64,000 nt of DNA from Caecitellus pseudoparvulus. Lineage: Eukaryota; Bigyra: Bicosoecida. Under the pieces are notes generated by a model. It saw nothing but the letters and a program-made list of their open reading frames with translations. It had not been told where the DNA came from and did not search any database. The DNA is taken from contig CBFFRQ010000063.1 of the NCBI GenBank assembly GCA_965644315.1, positions 19,850-83,849 of the forward strand, in the 5' to 3' direction. Numbering within the stretch: position 1 is the stretch's first letter; each line of letters opens with the position of its first letter. Shown one piece after another: positions 9,874 through 20,500 of the stretch. The position numbers and the translations under genes were made by a program.

Positions 9874-12800
9874 TTACTCTGAAGGTGGGGGTGTTGAGGC
9901 CAGCGGCGCTTCCTTCATCGGTTTCACTGTTCCTGCGGAGGAGCCTGACTCTTCCCCGGGAGGCACGTACAAATCTTCTGACCCCAACACACCAACATGG
10001 CTCAAAGCCGATTGCACTGGTAGTTCTCCGAACCTAAAAGCAAACGAAAACATCCCAAACGTAGCCCCCGCCAGACCACCCAACGCAGCCAACAGACCCA
10101 GCAACGACTGCAGCTCCGACACAGTGATGAAGCTCACCGACGGCGACAGCTGCACGCTCAACTGCAACGACACAGGCGTCAACTGCGGCACGAACCCTGA
10201 CGTCGGCGCTGAACTGTCCAGGAAACCCGCCTGCTGGTCCACAAACGCCAACAAGTACCCCGTCGCATCGCTCCCGCCCTGTGTGTCCACCAGCACCTCA
10301 CGTGTCGACGTCAGCGTCCACTCGCCAGACCGCAGCCGCTGACTGGACGACGCGCCTACACTCCCCTGCAACACGCTCTTTGTCGGCTGCCCAGGTGTCG
10401 CGGGCGTCGATGCCCGTGTCGTCGTCATGGCCCACGCCACACTCTGCGCCGTGTACGGCAGACGCAGCCGAGCCCGCAGAGTCGTCGCCAGTGTGCACTC
10501 ACTGCAGCTCGCAGCGTATTGGCACGCCAGAGCACTCGCGCCACTGGCTGCCTCCACGCGCTGCAGCGTCACGCTGGATGCCACAGCCCACGGCATGCGC
10601 ACACCGTCCGCGCCACCACCCGTGAAGTCCACCGTGGACTGCGCACCTGGGCAGTCCCCTGCACTCTGCACACCGTCAATCACAGCCGCCACATCCAGGC
10701 GCCACTGGCTCGTCACGATGCCAGCCTCCTGTGCTGCAGACCCTGCTGGGTCGAACCGCGTCGTGACCAGGGTGTTGGCGGTGTAGTACTGCAGGAGGGA
10801 GCTGGCCAGGAAGCCACACAGCACCGCCACGAGGCTGATGGTGCAGGCGCCACCCAAGACTGTACTGGCCTTGTGCACGACATTTTTGTCAAGCACAAAG
10901 TGATCCAGGCTGTATGCATCGATGAACTTGACGGCCGAACGCAGGAATTTGAAGCATCGCGCGAGTGCCAGCGCAAGAATAGGGAGAAGCAAAGCGCACC
11001 CCGCAGTAACACCAACAACTGTAAATGTAGTTGCCTGTGGGAGTGCAGAGCTGTTTGCTCCTTCTGTGCCGTCATTCTCAGATGCTGCTGCACTGCTCCC
11101 GCCGGCTTCAATTTCAGCACCCGCCTCTGCCGCGGCCGCCAACGCTGGCGCAGACGCACGCAAGTCGCCCGGAGACAAAACTACAGACGCTGTGCCGCCA
11201 GGACACAGCCCGCCGCGCGGACACTGCGCACATGATGGCGGCACGCCAAACGTACCTGCCGGACACCCCACACACCCACCGCCCACCGGCGCCAACCCCG
11301 CACCACACCTCACCTCCAGGCACTGCGTCGAGTTGTCCGGATCACGCACTTCACCCGCACCACACTGCGCAGGCGGCTCCTCAGGCGTCTCCACACACCC
11401 CTCCAGCCCAGACACACCACGCAGCCCCGCCGTGTCGGTGCCCTCAGGACACGCCAGACACGCACTGGACACCAGCGCCCCGCCCGGACCCGACCCGTAC
11501 GTGTTCACAGGACACGCCTCACACGACACAGACCGCGCTCGCACCGCATACGTCCCCTGCGCACACGGACTGCACGCCGACGCACCCGCCAACGCCGCAA
11601 ATGACCCCGCCGCACACGCCTCACACGCCGACCCCGACGTCGCACCCTCCACCCTTGATGCCGTGCCCGGCGAGCAAGGCACGCACGACACCGACGTCTG
11701 ACCCGGCAAGCTGTTGAACGTCCCGGCCGGGCATGGCGTGCAGCTCTCCTCTGCATCAGACTGACCCAGGGCGTTGTTGAAGGTGCCCACTGGACACGCC
11801 ACTGCCTCGCCATCGGGACACACGTGCCCCAACGGACACGCCTCGCACTCCCCGCGCACCGTGGGGCTCTGCCCTGCCGGACACACGACAGTGGACGGCG
11901 TGCTGCCTGGCACACAGCTCGCGATGGATGGCGTGCCGGCGCTGAACGTCGTCTGCCCAGCCGGGCAAGGCGCACAGGCGTCTGTCTCGTTGGTGCCGCC
12001 GCTGCGGGTGCCGTAGGTGCCGAGTGGGCAAGGGGAGCATGCGGCTTGGCCTGGGGCGTCGGTGAAGGTGCCGAGGGGGCAGAGGGAGCACTGTTGCTGT
12101 CCGGGGCCAGATGAGAATGTGCCTGGCGCGCATGCAGCACAGTCGCGAGCAGAGGTCGCATTCTGTGTGGCCGAGGCAGTACCAGGGGGGCAGTTCAAAC
12201 ATCCCGCAGAGTTTGTCCCGACAAAAGGGTTGTAGGTGCCAGCTCGGCAGCCCTGGCATCCAGAGAGGCTAACCAACCCCACATCATCATTGTACGTTCC
12301 TTGAGGACAACCACGCGGACGCCCCGACGGACAAGCACTTCCCACCTGGCAAAGAACACAAATTGGCGCTGGCCCTCCGGACACCGGCATCTCTCCCGGA
12401 GGACAGGAGCAAACCTGGGGGAACTGGTTTCGTTCCAAGTCTGAGGCAATGCCCGCCCCCCCAACTTGCTCCAGAACAAATGGCACCGTTGAGGGGGAGA
12501 CCGATGACAGGAATGCACGACCAGGAAAGCAGCTGATGGGCTGCCCAAGGCTCGCTTTGGCAGTCATGATGTGAAGGCCCCCGCCAGCCTGGACACCACT
12601 CAACACTCCTGCGGGAAGTTTGGGCAGTTCGAACTGCACAAGGTTGATCGTGTTGGCAACTGACACGTTTTGCCAAGAGCTGAAGTGGATATCCTCAGGA
12701 TCAAACGAAAGCTGGCCAATGGCGAGGTCCAAGCTGCCGACAGCGAGGTCAGTGAAGTTCAGCACACTCTCGGCCATGTCGAACTCGGCCCTGATCTGCA

Positions 12801-14475
12801 GCGCTGCAAAGTCAGTCAGGCCGTCCCAGACTGAACTGGAGAACTGCACGACTTCCCCCTTGGGGTCAAACTCCACCCTCACAGTGCCAGATCCTTGGAG
12901 GCCTGAAAACAACCCTGGCTTAATGAATGACGACACGTCTGACAGGGTACCTCGAATCTCCAGTTCGCCGTTCCCGATGTCCAACTGTCTGAACGACCCT
13001 TCGTATAAAAGAATGGTGCTGGTTTGCTCCACAGCAACCTCACCCACCGAGCCTCGAAGTCCAGAGAAGGCGTCGGGGGCAATCTCCAGCGTGGACGTTG
13101 GATGCCGGTCGCAGTTGGCTCCAGCAAAGAACGGGGGAGATGAATCATCGTAGTCCATGCCGAGCCTTAGTCCCACATTCAGAAGCGCCCCTGCAAATGC
13201 CCCTGACTCAATGATTGTTGTGTTGGGAAGGTGGAGGCAGCTGGCTCCCCACGTCGCTTGGGAGGTGGCGCCAACGTTCAAGATAGAGTCCGTGGAGCCT
13301 CCTGGCAGTTCAGCGGCGATCTCGAGCCCAAGAAATGACTCGTCAGGAAAGGTCGTCTGGCTGAAGCAGGGCACTCTCCACGCTTGAAAGGTTGCTTTGG
13401 GGACGAAAGCGCGGGGTTCCACACTCAGACAAGCATATGGCAAGCCATCTTCGTCAGACAGCTGGCCAACAATGAAGGCCCCTTTACTCACATCCAGTCC
13501 ACCAAACCCACCTTCCTCGATGTGCCACCGGAAAAAGACACCTTGATGCTGCGATACAAATCTCAGCTGGGCCTCGATGCTGGTTCCCGAAAACGCGCCG
13601 TCGCGGACGACAACTTCATGAAACGCACCACTCGGCAGAGTGTTTGTCGCCAGCAAAACCATTTCAGCGGAGCTCGGCAAGGTCATGTTTGCAAATGCTC
13701 CAGCATCAATGACAGCAAAAGGGGCAATGACCCGGAACAGCGTCGCCGAGCTTGCAAACGCTAGCTCTGCGAAGGCATTGGCGGGCAACGTGCTGAGCAC
13801 TGATCCCCCAGACACCTCCAGCACATCAGCCACAACAGTTCCTTCAAGCAAGTAGCTAGGCAGGGGAGAAGCTGTTGCATGCAAATCCAGTGTCAAGTTG
13901 AAGAGGGACATCTTGGCCAGGGCTTGCTCTCGGAGCGTTCCTTGGAAGGGTCTTGGGAAAGAAAGCGCCGACGAGAACATAGCCCCTTCAAATGCAAGGC
14001 TCTTGACGTCAAAGGGGGCCTCTGGGAGTACGATTTCGTGGACAGTAGCATCTTTGAACGCTCCAGGGTGGATGGTGGCGAGGTTGATACAACCCTTGAA
14101 GCTCAGCACCTCCCCAACCTCCACGCCTCGGAACGAGTGCGTGTCCAAGGTCGTCAGGCCCTGCGCATCGAAGTCGATGCCCCCTTGGAATGAAACCCCC
14201 TGGAAGGCGTCTGCTGCTATTGTGGAGATCGCCGGCGAATTCGCCGCAGAGCAATCAAGCTTGTCGGCTGAGGCGCCGGGGCAGCCGGAGCAAGTAGATA
14301 GGACTCCCGATGAAATGGTGCAGCAGGAGTTGCATGGTTGAACGCCTTGGCCTAGAGCACTTGCTAGCATGCTCAGAAGAATAAAAACTTGAACTGCATA
14401 TGGGATGCTTGCCCGGGCGCGGTCCTGGGCGGTGCCGACCTGCCCTGCCTTGCTGAAACGCCGACCACTGCGCAT
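9874..14475 (-). CDS. Giant LRR + GCC2/GCC3 cysteine-rich membrane protein, copy 2
   Basis: Single open frame of about 1,533 residues. The frame extends upstream to a GTG at 14592, but the first ATG is at 14475 and gives a leader of the same length and form as copy 1: basic N-terminus, a hydrophobic segment about 23-42, then CNSCC. BspA-like LRRs occupy about 50-680, GCC2/GCC3 cysteine repeats about 687-1095 (CPAGTFNSLPGQTSVSC and many relatives). A hydrophobic helix lies at about 1147-1173, a second at 1202-1230, a soluble domain of about 220 residues with CxxC-type cysteines follows, and a third helix is at 1453-1478. A large extracellular receptor or adhesin with a multi-pass C-terminus is the simplest reading; ligand and signalling partner are unknown. 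Confidence 0.88.
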   Translation of the reverse strand: MRSGRRFSKAGQVGTAQDRARASIPYAVQVFILLSMLASALGQGVQPCNSCCTISSGVLSTCSGCPGASADKLDCSAANSPAISTIAADAFQGVSFQGGIDFDAQGLTTLDTHSFRGVEVGEVLSFKGCINLATIHPGAFKDATVHEIVLPEAPFDVKSLAFEGAMFSSALSFPRPFQGTLREQALAKMSLFNLTLDLHATASPLPSYLLEGTVVADVLEVSGGSVLSTLPANAFAELAFASSATLFRVIAPFAVIDAGAFANMTLPSSAEMVLLATNTLPSGAFHEVVVRDGAFSGTSIEAQLRFVSQHQGVFFRWHIEEGGFGGLDVSKGAFIVGQLSDEDGLPYACLSVEPRAFVPKATFQAWRVPCFSQTTFPDESFLGLEIAAELPGGSTDSILNVGATSQATWGASCLHLPNTTIIESGAFAGALLNVGLRLGMDYDDSSPPFFAGANCDRHPTSTLEIAPDAFSGLRGSVGEVAVEQTSTILLYEGSFRQLDIGNGELEIRGTLSDVSSFIKPGLFSGLQGSGTVRVEFDPKGEVVQFSSSVWDGLTDFAALQIRAEFDMAESVLNFTDLAVGSLDLAIGQLSFDPEDIHFSSWQNVSVANTINLVQFELPKLPAGVLSGVQAGGGLHIMTAKASLGQPISCFPGRAFLSSVSPSTVPFVLEQVGGAGIASDLERNQFPQVCSCPPGEMPVSGGPAPICVLCQVGSACPSGRPRGCPQGTYNDDVGLVSLSGCQGCRAGTYNPFVGTNSAGCLNCPPGTASATQNATSARDCAACAPGTFSSGPGQQQCSLCPLGTFTDAPGQAACSPCPLGTYGTRSGGTNETDACAPCPAGQTTFSAGTPSIASCVPGSTPSTVVCPAGQSPTVRGECEACPLGHVCPDGEAVACPVGTFNNALGQSDAEESCTPCPAGTFNSLPGQTSVSCVPCSPGTASRVEGATSGSACEACAAGSFAALAGASACSPCAQGTYAVRARSVSCEACPVNTYGSGPGGALVSSACLACPEGTDTAGLRGVSGLEGCVETPEEPPAQCGAGEVRDPDNSTQCLEVRCGAGLAPVGGGCVGCPAGTFGVPPSCAQCPRGGLCPGGTASVVLSPGDLRASAPALAAAAEAGAEIEAGGSSAAASENDGTEGANSSALPQATTFTVVGVTAGCALLLPILALALARCFKFLRSAVKFIDAYSLDHFVLDKNVVHKASTVLGGACTISLVAVLCGFLASSLLQYYTANTLVTTRFDPAGSAAQEAGIVTSQWRLDVAAVIDGVQSAGDCPGAQSTVDFTGGGADGVRMPWAVASSVTLQRVEAASGASALACQYAASCSECTLATTLRARLRLPYTAQSVAWAMTTTRASTPATPGQPTKSVLQGSVGASSSQRLRSGEWTLTSTREVLVDTQGGSDATGYLLAFVDQQAGFLDSSAPTSGFVPQLTPVSLQLSVQLSPSVSFITVSELQSLLGLLAALGGLAGATFGMFSFAFRFGELPVQSALSHVGVLGSEDLYVPPGEESGSSAGTVKPMKEAPLASTPPPSE
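11119..12113. repeat. Near-identical block shared by the two LRR/GCC genes (copy 2)
   Basis: Partner of 133-1127; same orientation, no indels seen. At both ends the alignment falls off sharply, for example after 'gatgaga' at about 12113, where copy 1 reads 'aggtgccaggag' and copy 2 'atgtgcctggcg'. Confidence 0.9.
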
Positions 14476-15117
14476 GTTCGACGCTAAGCGCGAGAGAAGA
14501 AGAGAGGAGCACAGCCTGAGCAAGGGGAATGGGCGAAGTGTAAGCAAGCCAAATTTTGCGCGGGGAGGGCTGCTCAGTCGTGGGGTCCCCACAATAGATG
14601 GGAATGGAAAGGAGGGGCGTACTTGAGCGTTTCACGGATCGACCAGAGGGGCTCTGACGCATGCGTTCTCCACGAGACACAGACGCAGTGGCAAGGTGGT
14701 GGGACACAATTTAGACTAGTGCAAGACATACAGCACGATCTGCCCAACGCAGTGCACGTACTGCTGGCTGTGCACCGCTTGGCTTGCTCGATTTTGCTGG
14801 CCACCAGTTCCCCTCGTCCCTTCGCTCTCCAGCTGCTCTGTCTGCATGCAAGCGACAACAAGGCGGCTTAGCTGGCTGGAATAGCAATGAAATTGTGCAT
14901 CATGTAGCGCTGAAGTAGCCTGGCGTTCGGTCGAGCTCATTTGTCGGTGAAGTGCTGCTGCTCGTCCACCGGTGCTGGTGCAAGCACTGACCTGACCACC
15001 CCTCGTATCCCCAACCGCGCGCCTCGCCAATCCCAGGGGCTCACGAAACCCACCGACTCGCCCCAGCGCGGACCTTGCGCCAAAGATTGACTCGGGGATT
15101 CTCAGACACGGCAGTGC
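14476..15117. other. Intergenic region upstream of LRR copy 2
   Basis: 642 bp that should hold the LRR copy 2 promoter (minus strand) and the SelO 3' UTR. Only short, unconvincing ORFs; no tRNA B-box or repeat was found. Confidence 0.45.
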
Positions 15118-17319
15118 TCAGGATGAGCAGCTGAGGGCCTCCGCTCCGCCTGCGCTGGTCAGCTCGAAACCCGGCAGCTTGTACAGATCACCATCCAAGG
15201 CGGGCAAGACTGCCATCGCGTCGTCTTCATCAGCCGCCAGCCAGCCAGTGGCGCCTGACCACGTGCTGGGGTGTTCCACAGGCTTGTCACACCACCTCGC
15301 ATGCTGCTGCTGGTCACGTGGCTGTGAGAAGGATCCCTCCGGTGAGGGAGGCACCACGCGCACACCCTGCGTGCCTGGCAAAGCGGCAAGCAAGGCCGTC
15401 AACTCCGTTGCATGTCTGCTTGCCTCCAGCTCCGCGATGCAGGCTTGCAGTTGGTAGTTTCGGGGAACCCTGGGAGGGCTCCAGCGACTTCCAGTCCTTT
15501 CCTCCACTGGTGACAGCCAGGGACATAGCCTTGCCACAAATGGCTGTCCATCTGAAGCCCTGCCAGTGCCTGGGCGCGACGTGTCGTGGAGACTCTTGTC
15601 CTGGCGCTTGTGCAGCCGCTGTAGCACCTGCAGCCAGCCATCTTCGGAGAGTGGGTGAGACTGGCGACTCGCAAGCGCTTGAAGTGTCTCCTGGGCAGGG
15701 ACCTGTTGTCCCAGCACCTCCCAAGTGTTGGTCCAATCGCATTCATCTCGGTGCATGAGCAGGAAGACATCTTGCAACAGGCCTGCATCACCGGGCTCGT
15801 GGGTGGGCGGTCTGCCCCACGGCGCTTCCAGCCAGGCCTTGGGATCTGGCAGCGGGCCCTGCCACGCCCCCACCGCCATCTTGCTGCCAAAGACAATGGC
15901 GGCAGCCTCACGGAAATGAGGCAAGGGGTCCACGGCGTCCAGCAGACTTTGAGCGAGCTCCCTCTGACTGTCAGTGAGCCCGGTCCCTCCCCCCGAGACA
16001 CCCCTCCCGCTTTCATCCACAACGTGAAACAGACACCCTGCAAGGCGAGCCAAGTTCCACGCGAGAGCAAGGGGCTGGTTCATGAAGCAGTACCTGGAGC
16101 CGGGGTCTGAGGTGTTGGGGGTGTACATCGGGTCGAACCTGCGGAAAGCGGCAGAGGAGCGGTGTGGGGCAGGAACCAATCTGGTCGAACACATGCACAG
16201 CGCGCACCTTTCCATGAAGCCATAAGGCCCGTAATCCAGTGTTATTCCAGCCAAACTCGTGTTGTCGGTGTTCAGGACGCCGTGGACAAAGCCGATCCCG
16301 TGCCAGGCAGCGGCCAGCGCCCCAGTCTGCGCGCCCAACACCTGCAGCCAAGCTTTCAAGAACTCCAGTCGGTGCTGCGCAGTAGTGGTGTCACTGGCAT
16401 CTATTGAATGCCCAGCCAGTGCCCCTCCCTTGCTGGACCGTGCATAGAGCGCATACGCCTCTGCCAAGGGTGCCAGGGCATCGACTTCGGGCGCCTGCTC
16501 CACATCAGCCTCGCTCTGGGTGGCGATGCCCAGTGTGTGACGCGTGGAGAACTCCACATACTGCATGGCCAGGTCAAAGGCGCCATTCACCACCGCCCAC
16601 TCCACACTCCCCACGCGCAGCAGGCCAGCCCCGGGGGCGGAGCGGCACAGTATCGCGCCGGGCTCCAGGCGAAGGTGGCCGCTGTAGTGCACGTCACGCA
16701 GGACGCCTTGCCCCGTGGTGGCCAAGGTTAAGCCTCGATTCGTGGGGATGCCTTGCCCGTGCATGAACTCACTGGCAACGAACTCACGCAGCGAACTGCG
16801 GAGCACGGCACGCCCGTCAGCTGACCGGCTGAAGGGCGTCGGTCCCGCGCCCTTGAGCTGCAGCTCCACCGTGCCACGGCCCACCTGCACTTCTCCGATG
16901 CCCATGGCTCGGCCGTCGCCCAGCTGCCGCGCCCAGTGGCCGAATTGGTGCCCCCCATACACGTGGGCGTAGCCGTGCGGGACGTGCCCGGTGCCAGGCA
17001 GGCAATCAGCCTGTGCTGCTCCACACAGCACAGAGCGCACAGAGGGCAGCAGATGCCCCGCTGCGTCACAAAGCTGCAATTCATGCGCGAGGTCTTCAGA
17101 CCAAGCTAGCAACTCAGGGGCGGGGGACAGCTGAGCCTGTGTCAGCGTGCCAGCGCTCCCGATGACGTGGCGCCGAGACGAGTCGGAAGCATCCCCAGCC
17201 TGCCAAGGGAGTTGCTGCAAGAAGGTATTGTTCCATGTAGGTGCGGTGTGACACCACCGCGCGAGCAGGCGCGACACCTGGAAGGAGTTCTGGGGGGCGA
17301 CAGTTCGCTGGAGTGCCAT
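15118..17319 (-). CDS. SELENOO: Selenoprotein O family pseudokinase (AMP transferase), cysteine form
   Basis: SelO proteins (UPF0061/YdiU) are kinase-fold enzymes that transfer AMP to Ser/Thr/Tyr of substrates, in mitochondria in eukaryotes. The start at 17319 is an ATG followed by a basic, Ser/Arg-containing leader compatible with mitochondrial import. Family motifs are intact: YGGHQFGHWARQLGDGRA, LQLKGAGPTPFSR, IPTNRGL, and HGVLNTDN...LDYGPYGFME. The frame is open throughout but carries a 69-bp in-frame intron at 16139-16207; removing it joins GFMER to FDPMYTPNTSD and gives about 710 residues. The protein ends in ...CSS: vertebrate SelO has selenocysteine three residues from its end, and here that position is Cys, so no SECIS element is needed. 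Confidence 0.93.
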   Translation of the reverse strand: MALQRTVAPQNSFQVSRLLARWCHTAPTWNNTFLQQLPWQAGDASDSSRRHVIGSAGTLTQAQLSPAPELLAWSEDLAHELQLCDAAGHLLPSVRSVLCGAAQADCLPGTGHVPHGYAHVYGGHQFGHWARQLGDGRAMGIGEVQVGRGTVELQLKGAGPTPFSRSADGRAVLRSSLREFVASEFMHGQGIPTNRGLTLATTGQGVLRDVHYSGHLRLEPGAILCRSAPGAGLLRVGSVEWAVVNGAFDLAMQYVEFSTRHTLGIATQSEADVEQAPEVDALAPLAEAYALYARSSKGGALAGHSIDASDTTTAQHRLEFLKAWLQVLGAQTGALAAAWHGIGFVHGVLNTDNTSLAGITLDYGPYGFMERCALCMCSTRLVPAPHRSSAAFRRFDPMYTPNTSDPGSRYCFMNQPLALAWNLARLAGCLFHVVDESGRGVSGGGTGLTDSQRELAQSLLDAVDPLPHFREAAAIVFGSKMAVGAWQGPLPDPKAWLEAPWGRPPTHEPGDAGLLQDVFLLMHRDECDWTNTWEVLGQQVPAQETLQALASRQSHPLSEDGWLQVLQRLHKRQDKSLHDTSRPGTGRASDGQPFVARLCPWLSPVEERTGSRWSPPRVPRNYQLQACIAELEASRHATELTALLAALPGTQGVRVVPPSPEGSFSQPRDQQQHARWCDKPVEHPSTWSGATGWLAADEDDAMAVLPALDGDLYKLPGFELTSAGGAEALSCSS
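16139..16207 (-). other. In-frame intron inside the SelO gene
   Basis: 69 bp, donor GTGCGC, acceptor CCGCAG, no stop codon and a length divisible by three, so ORF calling reads through it. The 23 residues it would add (Cys-rich, starting CALCMC) are inserted between two conserved SelO blocks and have no counterpart in the family as I know it. Confidence 0.85.
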
Positions 17320-17538
17320 TGCAACGCAAGCGAAACGGTAGCGACGACGCCCTGTGAGCCGCCACTACTTTGCGGGGCCGCCCGTGCAGCAAGTAGTGTT
17401 GCTATCGGAAGGAACGCGGACGATTGAATTTGACCTTGTGTGATCAGTCGAGGACGCTCCCCCCTCGCTGCGACACTGCCCACTGCAACCGTGACAGCGC
17501 TCGGCGCGATGATGTGCGCTTGACTGGCTCGGCCCGGC
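17320..17538. other. Intergenic gap between SelO and the C2/TPR gene
   Basis: 219 bp on the upstream side of SelO, holding its promoter and the 3' end of the next minus-strand gene. Nothing else recognised. Confidence 0.4.
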
Positions 17539-20500
17539 TCACCTGCGCCCTGCCAACGGGCGCAAACCGGAGCCGCCACGCACCATGACGCCCAACCTCT
17601 CGCCTCCAGACTGCACTTTGCCTGCTGCCGGCTGAATGTTGACGTAGGGCGTGCCTGGGCCAGACGGCGCCACTCCCGGCGGAGTTGGCCCTGACCAGCC
17701 TGCGACCGACTCCAGCCGCAGCTCCCGGTGCGAGATGGGGCGCTCATCAGAATCACTGTCGTGGGGCATGACAGGTGGTCGCTCAGCGATGTCGTACATG
17801 TGTACTTCGTCGTGCTCTCGCTGGCGTGCCTCGGCCAGCCGCGTTCGGCGGCGTGCACTCGCCTGCGCCTTGCCAAAAGCACTCTGCAGGGTGCCGAAAT
17901 CGCGCCGCGCCTGCGTGCTGGTCGCTGGGCCCGCGGACGAGGAAGAAAAGGCGGATTCTTTGTCTGCCCCTCGTCGCCTGCTGTTGCCAGAGACGCTGGG
18001 CAGGCTGCCAGCGGACGCCTGCAGGAAAGCGATGCTGTCACCGCCAGCGCCGGTGTCGTCCACAGCTCGAACCTGCAGCTGCGGCCCTGCGCCCCCCGCC
18101 AGCCGCCGCCCGCCCCCTGAAAAACTCCCAGTGCGCGTCAGAGGTCCTGGTTGAGACGGGGGCACCGCCAGTGTGGCCCGCCCGCCATCACCGACGAGCT
18201 CCATCCCGTCACCATCGCGACGCGACCTGCTCGACGGCGAGAAGATGGCATGTGTGCGGGACGCCAGGGACTCGGCAGAAGCCATCAGCTGGGCCGCTGC
18301 CTCCTGATCCCAGCCGTGCTTGGCTTCCTCCTGCCCCTCGTGGCGCTGCCTGCGCACTCCTCGCGCAGGTTCCTGCTGGCGATACTCTGGCAACGTCGCC
18401 TGGCTGCCCATGAACTCGCCGACAGAGGCGCCTTCCCCTTCGCTGGCAGACTCCCCCGTGTAGTCTGCTGGCTTCAACTGCATGCTGCGGCCGGGGGAAG
18501 GGGCATACGTGCGCGGCGATGCCGGTGGTGGCGATGCGGAAGGACTGCCGTGCCCAGGCAAGGGACCCCAAGCCTCTGCCTCGGCCAGGACGCGCATCGC
18601 GTACTCAGGTGTAATACCACACTCCTTTTGTGCCTTGAGGATACATGCTTGGGCCTCTTCCAGCGCAGCGTCTGCGTTCTGGCGCGCCTGCAGCCCCTCC
18701 TCCAGCAAACCCCGGGCGTTCTGCGCGAAGTATTCGTCCAAAGCCGCGCGCTGCCCCACAGGGTCGTATCCTAACGCAAGCACTTCATGCACAAACAGCG
18801 CTGTCTGAGGGTCTGGTCCTTTCGAGATGAAACCGGGCCTGGAAGCAGACATCGCCTTGGGCCGTTGCGGCGCGGCGGGCAGCCCAGCCGACAAACGCGC
18901 AGCGCCTCCAGTGTCACTGGGCGGCGCAGGGCGGGATGCCCCGTCACCACCCCACGCCTGAGCTGCAGGTGGACCCAAAAAGGGCTGCTGCTGATCACCG
19001 GTGTGCCTGCTTCGCGGTGCGGCTGTCGCGGCACGCTGCTGGTGCTGACGCGCAGCCACAGCCACACCTGAGTGCATGTCCAGTGCGCCGATGCCAGGTG
19101 GCACACCAGACAAAATGGACGACACACTGTAGTTGCCCAGCAGACCGCGGCTTTCTGAGGCAGCGCTGGCCATGGAGCCAGGTGGCGCTGTGTGCCCCCT
19201 GCGCAGGGCGGTGTCTGGCTGGCGAGGCTGGTGTTCCTCGTCTGCCTCCCCCCACTCGGACCGCAGTGCGCCGACGTCCACCACGACTCCCGCTGCCATG
19301 CGCAACATGCCATCCCCGTCCTCCACCTGCTCACTGGTCCCCTGCGCAGACGCATCTGCAGCATCGCCGGTGCGCAGAGGCAGGGCTGCCTGCCCCGCCT
19401 TGGCCTTCGCGAACTTAAACGCCGGTGCATGCCGCTCCTTGATGGCAGGTGGGCCCATGTATGGCTGAAAACTGTCCACGCTGTCAGCCTCGCCGAGTCC
19501 ATCGTCCCCCTCCCCGCCGGTGTCCCCAGCCTCACTGCCGCCGCCGTCCTGAGACGCAGGGTCGGCAGCTGCGACACGGCGCATGCGGGGCTGGGGCTTG
19601 AGCTTGCCTGAGGCGGTCACCGTGACGCGGTGCAAGCGCGCTGCGCCTTCAAAGTCTCGCTGCAGTGTGGTGGCCATACGGGCCTCCATGGGGGGGGGCG
19701 CCTCCTCTTGCTCCGGGTGGCTCGTGGACAGGCGCGTGGCCAGGTTGGCGGCCCGCTGGAAGTGCCGCACGCACTGGATGGGGTGGCCACAGTGCTCCAA
19801 CTGCACCGCCAGCGCGTGGTACGCCATGCACAGCGTGATGTGCCGCCCCGTCACCGTGCGCTTGGCGCCTTCCAGTGCCGTCTCCACCTGGCTGCGCTTG
19901 GGTTGCCAGCCAGGCGCCACGGCGGCCGCCTCTCCCCCCACGCCCGTCCCCCACAACCCCAGTGCCACCTGCAGCTCATCGTCGCCCACCTCCGCCTCCT
20001 CGCCACTCTTCTCTCGGTCCATGGACAGGAGCTGCGCCTGCAGGCTGGCCACCAGGCCCCGCGCACCACGCAGTTCTCGCCGGCACTCCATCACGGCGCT
20101 CTGAGCGGCCATGAGGGCAGGGCCGTGGCGCCCCGCAGTGGACTGGATGGCCGCCAGGTTCAGCTGCGTCTGTGTGAGGGGGGCCATGGACGGCGGCGCG
20201 GGGGGCACGGGCGGTGGCGGGGGGATGAACGGCAGGGAAGGCGGGACGGGGCGGGGCCCCAGCCCCTCCACCGGGTTCACCGCCTGTGCCTCCCGGAGGG
20301 CCTTGGACAGGTCGGTCGCGTCTGTGCTGTACTGGGTGTCAGCTGACACGTCTGACACGGACCGCATGTCGGGGGGGTCGGGCGCCGTGAACAGCGGCAG
20401 GGCCGGGCTGGGCGGCAGAGGGTACAGCTCGGCCCCCGTGTGGTCATCAGCAGCCAGGGCCCGCACCTCAGACCCCACAGACTCCACACTGGAGTCGTCC

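Noticed and set aside
14476-14592. 39-residue N-terminal extension of LRR copy 2
   Set aside because: It starts at GTG; the ATG at 14475 gives a leader matching copy 1 in length and form.
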